Source of the DNA: Arcicella rigui | GTDB taxonomy: Bacteria > Bacteroidota > Bacteroidia > Cytophagales > Spirosomataceae | Reading direction: 5' to 3' | DNA length: 64,000 bases | Assembly: GCF_034929435.1 (NCBI RefSeq) | Contig: NZ_JAYFUM010000017.1 | Span: forward strand, 1 to 64,000 | Notes under the pieces: generated by a model | Told to the model about the DNA's origin: nothing | The model's input: only the letters and a program-made list of their open reading frames with translations | Database searches by the model: none | Part shown: piece by piece, positions 50,119 to 58,000 of the stretch | Layout of the letters: every line of letters begins with the position of its first letter | How positions within the stretch are numbered: position 1 is the first letter of the stretch | Translations under genes and position numbers: made by a program

Positions 50119-51480
50119 ATGGAAAAAATACATTTTATTGCTATTGGGGGTGCAGCAATGCACAATTTGGCCATTGATTTACATAACAAAGGCTACCAAA
50201 TTACGGGTTCGGATGATGAAATCTATGAGCCTTCACGCACTTTGTTAGCTGAAAAAGGCTTACTTCCTGCTGAAATTGGTTGGTTTCCTGAAAAAATTAC
50301 CCATGATTTAACTTGTGTAATTTTAGGAATGCACGCTCGTGTGGATAATCCAGAATTGGCTAAAGCTCAGGAATTGGGCATTAAAATTTACTCATATCCC
50401 GAATTTATTTACAGCCAAAGTTTGCATAAACAACGTGTAGTGATTGCTGGAAGTCATGGAAAAACCACTATTACTTCTATGATTCTGCACGTATTGAAGT
50501 ATCACAAACGTAAATTTGACTATATGGTTGGAGCAAGAATTGAAGGCTTCGATACGATGGCAAGTTTGTCGGATGCTCCCGTAATTGTGATTGAAGGTGA
50601 TGAATACTTATCCTCGCCAATCGACCGCCAACCTAAATTTTTGCATTATCATCCACACGTAATGTTGATGTCGGGCATTGCTTGGGATCATATCAATGTC
50701 TATCCAGATTTCAACGATTACGTACATCAATTTGAATTATTGGCTGATACTTTGCCCAAAGCAGGAAGTTTTGTATATGATGAAACAGACGCTTTAGTGA
50801 AAAAAATCGGCGAAAAAGAATACGAAAGCGTAAGGAAGTTTCCGTACAAAGCTCATCCTTATAAAGTAAAAAATGGAAAAACATTCTTGATTTTACCTGA
50901 CAAAAAGGAATTGGAAATTGAAGTATTCGGAGAACATAATTTGAAAAATTTGAATGGTGCAAAATTGGTACTTTCTCAAATCGGTATCGAAGAAGAGGAG
51001 TTTTACCAAGCCATTCCTTCTTTCAAAGGTGCAGCTAAACGTTTGGAATTAGTAGCTGAAAACGATGAAACAATCATCTATAAAGATTTTGCTCATGCTC
51101 CTTCAAAAGTAGAAGCAACCACCAAAGCCGTAAAAGCACAATTTCCCAATCGTAAATTGGTGGCTTGTTTGGAACTTCATACTTTCAGTAGTTTGAATAA
51201 AAACTTTTTGGGCGAGTACGTAAATAAACTGAATGCTGCCGATGTCGCCATTGTTTATTTCAGTCCAAAAACATTGGCACATAAAAAATTGCCAGCTATT
51301 ACGCCCGAAGACATTAAAAGTCATTTCAATAATCCGAATTTATTAGTTTTTACCGAGCGTGATACGCTGAAAGCCTTTTTATTAGGCGAGCGATGGCGTA
51401 GCTGTAATTTATTAATGATGTCGTCAGGTACTTTTGATGGACTTGATTTTAAAGAATTATCACAAGGAATTTTACAATAA
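50119..51480 (+). CDS. mpl: UDP-N-acetylmuramate:tripeptide ligase (Mpl-like Mur ligase)
   Basis: The 453-residue Mur ligase has an N-terminal Rossmann-like motif (IAIGGAAMHNLAI), the ATP-binding loop VIAGSHGKTTITSM (near residue 112), IEGDEYLSSPIDRQPKF and LMSGIAWDHINVYPD in the central domain, and a C-terminal domain with DFAHAPSKVEATTKAVK. The sequence pattern fits Mpl rather than MurC. Mpl reattaches recycled tripeptide to UDP-MurNAc. Together with anmK and nagA in this window it indicates a cell-wall recycling pathway. The 251 bases upstream contain no clear gene. Confidence 0.92.
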   Translation: MEKIHFIAIGGAAMHNLAIDLHNKGYQITGSDDEIYEPSRTLLAEKGLLPAEIGWFPEKITHDLTCVILGMHARVDNPELAKAQELGIKIYSYPEFIYSQSLHKQRVVIAGSHGKTTITSMILHVLKYHKRKFDYMVGARIEGFDTMASLSDAPVIVIEGDEYLSSPIDRQPKFLHYHPHVMLMSGIAWDHINVYPDFNDYVHQFELLADTLPKAGSFVYDETDALVKKIGEKEYESVRKFPYKAHPYKVKNGKTFLILPDKKELEIEVFGEHNLKNLNGAKLVLSQIGIEEEEFYQAIPSFKGAAKRLELVAENDETIIYKDFAHAPSKVEATTKAVKAQFPNRKLVACLELHTFSSLNKNFLGEYVNKLNAADVAIVYFSPKTLAHKKLPAITPEDIKSHFNNPNLLVFTERDTLKAFLLGERWRSCNLLMMSSGTFDGLDFKELSQGILQ

Positions 51481-51490
51481 AAAAATAAAA

Positions 51491-51583
51491 CCTCACCCCC
51501 CAGCCCCCTCTCCTGTTGAGAGGGGGAGCTTATCATCCAAAGTATCTCCCCCTCTCAACAGGAGAGGGGGGCGGGGGGTGAGG
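51491..51583. repeat. GC-rich palindromic repeat element between mpl and trpA
   Basis: Two 38-base arms (51491-51528 and 51546-51583) are reverse complements except for two bases, around a 17-base spacer. Each arm is also a hairpin by itself: CCCCCTCTC pairs with GAGAGGGGG across CTGTT on the left and AACAG on the right. It is extremely GC-rich in an AT-rich setting. Similar CCTCACCCCC...CTCTCC elements are dispersed in other Bacteroidota and cyanobacterial genomes. It probably also ends the mpl transcript. Confidence 0.9.
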
Positions 51584-51594
51584 TCTTTAGTTAT

Positions 51595-52374
51595 ATGAAC
51601 CGTATTACAGCACTTTTTTCAGAAAAAAAGACTAATAATCTTAATGTTTACTTTACTGCTGGTTTCCCAAAAATCAATGATACAAAATTGATTTTGAAGT
51701 CTTTACAAGAAGGCGGAGCAGATTTAGTCGAAATCGGAATGCCTTATTCAGACCCAGTGGCAGATGGCGAGACGATTCAACAAGCCAACCAAGTGGCTTT
51801 GGACAATGGCATGACGGTAAAGCTTTTGTTTGAACAATTGGCAGGTATTCGTGAAGAAGGTATTACCGTTCCCATTTTATTGATGGGTTATGTAAATCCA
51901 GTTTTACAATTTGGCGTTGAAGCTTTTTGTCAGAAATGTCAAGAAGTAGGCATTGATGGTTTGATTTTGCCCGATATGCCAGCAAGCGTTTATGAAGAAG
52001 AATACAAAGCCATTTTTGATAAGTACGGTATTCTGAATATTTTCTTGATTACGCCGCAAACCAGCGAAAGCAGAATCAGACATATCGACGAAATATCACA
52101 TGGTTTTATCTACATGGTTTCGTCGGCAAGTACTACTGGGGCAAAATCTGGTATTTCAGATGCACAAGAAGAGTATTTTGAGAGAGTAAATGCCATGAAT
52201 TTGAAAAACCCAAGACTCATCGGTTTTGGTATTTCAGATAATGAAACCTTCAAAAAAGCATCATCACATTCGGCAGGAGCAATTATTGGTAGTGCCTTTA
52301 TCAAAATGCTAAGTACCTCCACAGATTTAGACGGCGATACAAAAGCCTTCGTAAAAATGGTAAAAGGACAGTAA
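51595..52374 (+). CDS. trpA: Tryptophan synthase alpha chain
   Basis: The 259-residue TIM barrel cleaves indole-glycerol phosphate to indole for the beta subunit. The signature ADLVEIGMPYSDPVADGETIQ holds the catalytic Glu (residue about 47) and the Asp. Phosphate-binding loops are present in VSSASTTGAKSG, GFGISDNETF and GAIIGSAFIKML. Full length. The usual trpB partner is not adjacent, so trp genes are split here; only a GC-rich palindrome lies upstream. Confidence 0.96.
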   Translation: MNRITALFSEKKTNNLNVYFTAGFPKINDTKLILKSLQEGGADLVEIGMPYSDPVADGETIQQANQVALDNGMTVKLLFEQLAGIREEGITVPILLMGYVNPVLQFGVEAFCQKCQEVGIDGLILPDMPASVYEEEYKAIFDKYGILNIFLITPQTSESRIRHIDEISHGFIYMVSSASTTGAKSGISDAQEEYFERVNAMNLKNPRLIGFGISDNETFKKASSHSAGAIIGSAFIKMLSTSTDLDGDTKAFVKMVKGQ

Positions 52375-52393
52375 TTCGGGTTTCCAACCCGAA
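52375..52393 (+). terminator. Short hairpin after trpA
   Basis: TTCGGGTT (52375-52382) pairs with AACCCGAA (52386-52393) directly after the stop codon, immediately before a second, longer terminator hairpin. Confidence 0.6.
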
Positions 52394-52450
52394 AACAAAA
52401 AAGCGTTGAAAACTTCAAATGGTTTTCAACGCTTTTTTGTTTTACCAAGC
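52392..52450. repeat. Terminator-containing direct repeat, left copy
   Basis: AAAGCGTTGAAAAC pairs with GTTTTCAACGCTTT (a bidirectional terminator), followed by TTACCAAGC. The same block, one substitution and single-base gaps aside, recurs at 55014-55070, where its last bases are the final codons of the T9SS gene. Confidence 0.85.
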
Positions 52451-52494
52451 CTCAATAATACCCAACCTAATGTTGTTTACAGTTATTTACATTG

Positions 52495-52989
52495 TCAATG
52501 AACTACTACCAGTTGATGTACAGATTTGTAAATCCATATACTGTCATTGACTTTCTTCGTCTTTTCGTTTATTGGCTTATAAGTGCTAAAATGAAAGTTC
52601 AAAGGTCTTACTTTATTAAAAAAATAGAATAACAACGTTGAAGTCACTTGGTCGTTTGTTGCTTTATAATCGTCCTTTGAAAAAATGATGCAACTGTCAG
52701 GTAATACTATGCTGTTGCCATAGAAATACTCGTTCGAATTTATTGTGTCTTGAGAGTATTTAATCGAAATCGAAGAAATGTTTAGCATAGTCAAACTGTC
52801 CCTAAGTCTTACATCTGTTATTCTAAAGGTATTCGGTCCGTACTCTGTTTTTGTATATTCTGTTTTAATCGTTCCACTTAAAGCTACAAGTCTGTTTATG
52901 TCATTTGTGTTATAAGCAGACATACTCTCTTTCGATGTCGAACAGGAAATAAAACAAAAAAGAAAAGCTGTTAGAAGAAACTTGCACAT
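52495..52989 (-). CDS. Lipoprotein of unknown function in the accessory segment
   Basis: From the ATG at 52989 the 164-residue product begins MCKFLLTAFLFCFISCS, a lipoprotein signal with lipobox Cys. The mature part has beta-rich stretches (TFRITDVRLRDSLTMLNISSISIKY) and no recognisable domain. It lies inside the segment bounded by direct repeats and is separated from the upstream Sel1 gene by a structured spacer. Confidence 0.7.
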   Translation of the reverse strand: MCKFLLTAFLFCFISCSTSKESMSAYNTNDINRLVALSGTIKTEYTKTEYGPNTFRITDVRLRDSLTMLNISSISIKYSQDTINSNEYFYGNSIVLPDSCIIFSKDDYKATNDQVTSTLLFYFFNKVRPLNFHFSTYKPINEKTKKVNDSIWIYKSVHQLVVVH

Positions 52990-53131
52990 TGAGAAGGTTT
53001 GTTTAATTGCACACAACGAAAAAGGCTTGGCGTTCGGGCGGGTTTCGGAACATAAAAGTTCATTAAAAGCACAAAGTTTCAGGTTTGCATGTCATCCAGC
53101 CTGACGTAAAACCCGTGTTACAGGCTGTTTT
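52990..53131. repeat. Structured spacer with integron attC-like features
   Basis: Read on the minus strand, the spacer begins GCCTGTAACACGGGTTT, continues through about 60 bases and ends AAACCCGCCCGAACGCCAAGCC...CGTTGTGTGC just before the next gene. CGGGTTT and AAACCCG pair, and the outer AACAC/GTTGTGT are partly complementary. This recalls attC recombination sites between gene cassettes. The match to the attC core boxes is imperfect and no integrase is present. Confidence 0.4.
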
Positions 53132-53911
53132 TTATATGTCTGTCTTGTATAAATTCCTTATATTCTTTAAGTGTCGTCCTAATAACTTTTCCGCTTCTCT
53201 CTGTCCGTTTGCTTTTTGTTCATTTGTTAGCTTAGTTTCTAAATCTTGAATGTCTTTTATTACTTGTTGCTGTTGTAAAACGGAAAAGTCAACTTTAAAT
53301 TCATTATAAACTAAAAACCACAAATAGCTTTTAAAATAATCCTGTTTAATGTCCTTTCCATCACGATACATATTAGCGAGTTGTAGTCGTGTCGAAGTGA
53401 TATAACCACTTTTAGATAAGTTTTCAGGATTATCTAATTTTCCAAGTCTTGTAGCCCATTCAAGCATTTTGTCAATGTTTTTGTCAACACCTATTCCTGA
53501 GTAGTAACAATTAACAACATTCCACATACAGGTTCCATCGTTGTTTTGAGCACATTTTAGAGCGTAAGAAAATGCTTTTTTAGGGTCTTGTTCAACACCG
53601 TCTCCGTTACCATAAGCCATCATCATTTGGTATAATGCGTCATTAAATCCTTGTTCGGCAGATTTTAAATACCATTCGATTGCCTTTTTTTGATTTTTTT
53701 CAACAACAACGCCTGCGTGATAGCAATAGCCTAAATTATATTGAGCTTCGGCATTTCCTAATTCGGCTGATTGTTTAAGTAATGGAACTGCTTTATCAAA
53801 CTGTTGAGTTTCTATGAATTTCTTCGCTTGTTCATTTAACTCGTCAGCGTTTTGTCCGAAAAGGGTTAGTCCAACTAAAACTAAAAATAATGTCGCTAAA
53901 TATTTTTTCAT
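53132..53911 (-). CDS. Secreted Sel1-like repeat protein
   Basis: The 259-residue product has a signal peptide (cleavage after LTLFGQ) and Sel1-type repeats: AEAQYNLGYCYHAGVVVEKNQKKAIEWYLKSAEQG, then FNDALYQMMMAYGNGDGVEQDPKKAFSYALKCAQ, then a third GTCMWNVVNCYYSGIGV unit. Sel1 repeats mediate protein contacts. The C-terminal 80 residues are helical without repeats. It lies in the accessory segment, upstream of the lipoprotein gene on the same strand. Confidence 0.85.
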   Translation of the reverse strand: MKKYLATLFLVLVGLTLFGQNADELNEQAKKFIETQQFDKAVPLLKQSAELGNAEAQYNLGYCYHAGVVVEKNQKKAIEWYLKSAEQGFNDALYQMMMAYGNGDGVEQDPKKAFSYALKCAQNNDGTCMWNVVNCYYSGIGVDKNIDKMLEWATRLGKLDNPENLSKSGYITSTRLQLANMYRDGKDIKQDYFKSYLWFLVYNEFKVDFSVLQQQQVIKDIQDLETKLTNEQKANGQREAEKLLGRHLKNIRNLYKTDI

Positions 53912-53941
53912 TGTGTCGTTTTAAAATAGCCTATAACGAAT

Positions 53942-53989
53942 ATATAACCGCCATAAACTATAAAAAACATAGCCTTATGGCGGTTATAT
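53942..53989. repeat. Perfect 15-base-pair inverted repeat upstream of the Sel1 gene
   Basis: ATATAACCGCCATAA (53942-53956) is the exact complement of 53975-53989, with an 18-base loop. Next to it lies CCTATAACGA (53930-53939), which read on the minus strand is TCGTTATAGG and resembles the right end of an attC-like site preceding a cassette gene. Confidence 0.65.
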
Positions 53990-54102
53990 TGTATGTATCT
54001 GAATTAGTTAGTTAGTCCACTCTTTTTTTAAAACTAAGTATTTATTTCTAAATATCCAATCTGTTTTTATTTGGTTAAAACGCCAGAAGTTTTTGTGCCA
54101 TT

Positions 54103-54176
54103 GCTCGTGTCTCCACGAGCATTTTGCCAGTTTAATAGACAAATCAACGAAATATTGCCCGTGATGACACGGGCAA
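54103..54176. repeat. Pair of short GC-rich hairpins
   Basis: GCTCGTG/CACGAGC (54103-54120, TCTC loop) and TTGCCCGTG/CACGGGCAA (54155-54176, ATGA loop) are both perfect stems 34 bases apart, in AT-rich non-coding DNA. This looks like a small dispersed repeat (REP or MITE-like). Confidence 0.6.
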
Positions 54177-54373
54177 CGGCGTAAGAATACATTTTTGGGC
54201 TGTTTTATTATAACTAAACGTCGATATTCTTTGGATACAAATTGACTATTTGTATTCAAACAATTCTAAGTTAATGAAATAACAAAATAAAAGCATGAGG
54301 AAGAGCTTAATTTTATTAAACGGTAAAAGCGATGTTGATTAAGCCTTTATAAAAGCTTTAATTGCCACTAATT

Positions 54374-54437
54374 ACTCATGGCATGACTAATGGGATGAGT
54401 TAACAATTGACAGATTACTATTAGTCATGCCATGAGT
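54374..54437. repeat. Perfect 18-base inverted repeat
   Basis: ACTCATGGCATGACTAAT (54374-54391) and its exact complement (54420-54437) enclose 28 bases. Each arm itself contains the palindrome CATGGCATG/CATGCCATG. It sits 18 bases before the 21-base-period array. Confidence 0.75.
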
Positions 54438-54455
54438 TGTTTAATATAAGACTTT

Positions 54456-55002
54456 TCTCTGGTGTGATGCTACTTATCTTTAGCGTTATGAGGCTTTTAT
54501 CTGGAGTTATGCCAATTGTATTTAGCGTTATAATGCCTTTATCTGGCGTGATGCCAATTACATTTGGAGTTATTAGGCTTTCATCTGGCGTGATGCCAAT
54601 AACATTAAGCGTTATGAGGCTTTTATCTGGAGTTATGCCAATTGTATTTAGCGTTATAATGCCTTTATCTGGCGTGATGCCAATTACATTTGGAGTTATT
54701 AGGCTTTCATCTGGCGTGATGCCAATTACATTTGGAGTTATTAGGCTTTCATCTGGCGTGATGCCAATTGCATTTGGCGTTATTAGGCTTTAGTCTTGTA
54801 AATAAAGACTTTAATCTAATAAATAGCCATCATTCTTTAGATAATAGCCCATTTCATTTAGTAAATAGGCATCATCTTTTAGATAATAGCCTATCATCAT
54901 TTAGTGAATCGCCACCATTATTTAGATACAAGCTCATTTTATTTAGATAATAGCCATCATCATTTAGATAATAGCTTATTTCATTTAGTGAATAGCCATA
55001 AG
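54456..55002. repeat. Minisatellite, 26 units of 21 bases
   Basis: The stretch divides in constant phase into 26 units of 21 bases; one unit, 54876-54897, has 22. Units 1-16 alternate a CATCTGGCGTGATGCCAATT type and a CATTTGGAGTTATTAGGC type. Units 18-26 are of the CATTTAGATAATAGCCAT type. Units 3-6 (54498-54581) recur unchanged as units 9-12 (54624-54707), showing a 126-base higher-order duplication. Units 1-16 have an open frame encoding a hydrophobic 14-residue repeat (SGVMPITFGVIRLS), but it starts only at a TTG and is probably not a gene. Confidence 0.92.
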
Positions 55003-55013
55003 TTGTCTATCTA

Positions 55014-55070
55014 AAAACAAAAAGCGTTGAAAACTTCAAGTGGTTTTCAACGCTTTTTTGTTTACCAAGC
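55014..55070. repeat. Terminator-containing direct repeat, right copy
   Basis: AAAGCGTTGAAAACTTCAAG... forms the same hairpin as 52392-52450 and acts as the terminator of the minus-strand T9SS gene. It includes that gene's stop codon and last two sense codons (55062-55070). Confidence 0.85.
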
Positions 55071-58000
55071 TACCGTAACAGCTCCTTGTTTCTTTAATGT
55101 ACCTCGTTCGGGGAAATATTCAGATTTATAAGTGATTTCCCAAGCGAATGAATCGGGTTTTACCAACACGCCTTTGTACTTGCCATCCCAAAAAACTTCT
55201 TTGTCAGTTGATACAAAAACTAATTCGCCCCAACGGTTGTAAATTTTGAGTTCATAATCTGTAATATGTGCCGTAAAAACTTGGAACGAATTGTTAAGAT
55301 TGTCGCCGTTAGGTGTAAAAATCGTTGGCACTAAAATACTCGGCTCACATCTGTCCACCACATTGGTTGAGGCGATAGAAGTACAACCAAAGGTATTGGT
55401 AACAGCTACTGAATACGTACCAATGTTTGATACATATATAGATGACTCGGTTTGCCCACCGGGTGTCCAGCGATAAGTTACATTTTGTCCTGCGTTTGCT
55501 TCTAATTTAATCGGTAAATTGTCTGGTACGCAAAGAGCAAATTCCTCTTTCAATGGAATGTATGGCGAAGGCAACAAAATGATATTGATGTCGTCTCTGG
55601 CAGTACAAATACTATTCACTGCCGTAAGTGTAAAGTTACCCGACTGCTGTGGAATAATAGTACTTGTTGTTTGCCCTGTATTCCAGCGATAAGTAACACC
55701 GTTTTCTGGGGCTATTCCGATAAAATCGACCCCATTTTTACAAATATTACCGTCTGGTCCTAAGTTTACAGTAGGCGTTTGTATGATTTGTATCACTCTA
55801 CTGGCACTATTTACGCAACCATTTGTACCTGTTACTTCATATCTTACGGTACTCGTTTGTCCGCCTGTTGACGGCGGAGTAAATAGCCCTGTTGAACTTA
55901 CATTTGTTCCTTGCCAAGTACCTGTTGTAGGAATAGCAACCAACTGGATAGGGTTTGTACCACTACAAATATTGAAAGGAATATTCAACCCAATGGCAGG
56001 TAAAGGTTTGAACGTTACATTAGAACGAGCCGTACTTACACATCGCCCAGAGGCATCAGTTACGGTTACGTAATAAGTACCGTTAAAAGTAACGGGAATA
56101 CTTGGGGTGGTTGCTCCTGTACTCCAATAAATACTTCCATTGGTATTTTGTGCTGTTAGTGTAATAGTTGCCCCCTGACATTCGCTTGGAGGCGTGATAA
56201 TGGACGTAACAGTTCTCGGTCGAACAGCTATTGTAAGATTATTTTCAATAAACTTACAGCCCGAAGCATCCGTCAACTCCAAAGTATAAGAACCTGCCCC
56301 CAAACCACCAATTGAATAGTTGCGAGGAGTAGTTGTTTGAATAGAACTTAATGTCCCATTGCTAATCGCTAAATCGGGAGTACCATTTAGTTTCAAATCA
56401 TAAATATTGGGCTGAATACCACTATTGGCATTTACCGTAAAGTTAATTGCACCATCTGTTAATACATCACAATAAGTATCAACAGGCTGTACTACAATAT
56501 TGGGTCTGGTATTCACCGATAATAATGAAATATTGATAGTGGTATCACAAGAAAGCCTACTTTGAATTAATACTCGATAACTTCCTGCATCTAAACCGTT
56601 AAGAGAGCTACTATTCTGCCCATACAGTTGAACGCCGTCTTTAAACCATGTAAAAGTATAAGTATCATTGGCAGAAAGATTCTGAACACTTATCTGCCCG
56701 TCTTTCAGTACGCAAGTACTTGGCGTTTTTGTCGAGAGTGAATATATCCTTCTGGGTAAAGCATTTACTATTACTTGGTCTGTACTTTCACAGCCATTTG
56801 TTGTTACAGTTACCGAGTATGTTCCCGGTCTTGTCACTAATATACTTGATGTTGTTTGTCCAGTATTCCATGTATAAGTACTGGTAGCATCCCCTGCATT
56901 GGCGGCAGATAAAGTAAAGGTAGCATTCTGACAAATAGTAGTATCTGCCCCAATACTAAATGGTTTTGCTTGATACAAGCTTACATAAATTGAATCTTGA
57001 GAAACACAACCATTGCTTTCAACTGCGACGGTATATTTTCCTGACCTCGTAGCTGTAAGTGTACTTAGTGAATTATTTGGAAGAAAACTACCATTAAACA
57101 ACCAAAAGTAACGGCTGTTATCAACCGTATTATTTGAATTTAACGTTGTCGTGCTGGCACAGAGTTGTACATCTGGGCCTAAATCAGGATTTGGATAAGC
57201 AAATATTTCAAACTCTTCGGGCGGAAGTATGGTATCGGGCAAACATTGATTTCCCATACTTACAAAAACATAGTACTTGCCGGGGCTATCAAAAGTATGG
57301 GTTACTTGCAAGCCTGCGTCGCCTGCTCCGCCTGATTTTTGATAAATTGCTCCAGCAGGTAAGGTATATTTACCACCTTCGCCGGGCTGAGGGGGCGTTC
57401 CTCTATAAAAATACCAGTCGGTACGGGTATTTTTAAACGTTACGCCTTCGCAAAGATGATTTGTTTGAAAACTTGAAGGTAAACCAAAACAAGTATCAGA
57501 AGCCATTACGCCTACGCCTGAACTTTCAGTTCTAACAATCATAGAAGTAGTCGGTAAACCCAACTGGCTTGTTTTGCCATTTAAGCTAAAGGCATTTCTG
57601 TCATAATAAGCAGTATCAATCTTAACTTTATTCGTTGTTGTATAAGACACGGTATCGTTGGGCATTTTTATTACACCCAAAGTATCGCTGCCTTGTACGG
57701 CTAAATAAATCCGATTGTCGGGTGCTAATTGTATAGCACCATAATATTCTTTTTTAGAAGAATCTAAAGTAATTTTTGATTTTGCTAAAGACACAGAATC
57801 GCCTTGTGTTAAATCAAATCGGAGTAATGATGAATACGACCCCGGTTTTTTGATAGTGTCGGCTTTCATCGTTACAAATAAGTTTTGACTATTGGGCGAA
57901 AACTCTACTCCATATACTGTTGGCGGTGCTGGCCCCAAGTCGATAACTCTTTTGTTTAGAATTGCTCCCGTAGAATCTACAAAATCATATACTTCTACTA

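Noticed and set aside
49986..50189. 67-residue minus-strand frame before mpl
   Set aside because: It is antisense to the mpl start and its N-terminal part mirrors conserved mpl codons.
54008..54259. 83-residue minus-strand frame
   Set aside because: It runs through two GC-rich hairpins, has no recognisable domain or signal and looks like chance translation of structured non-coding DNA.
54437..54793. 118-residue hydrophobic open frame (SGVMPI.FGVIRLS repeats)
   Set aside because: It begins only at a TTG, follows exactly the 21-base period of the array (21 is divisible by three, so one frame stays open) and has no independent coding evidence.
54456..55002. CRISPR array
   Set aside because: There are no unique spacers between constant repeats; the whole stretch is a continuous 21-base tandem array, and no cas gene is nearby.
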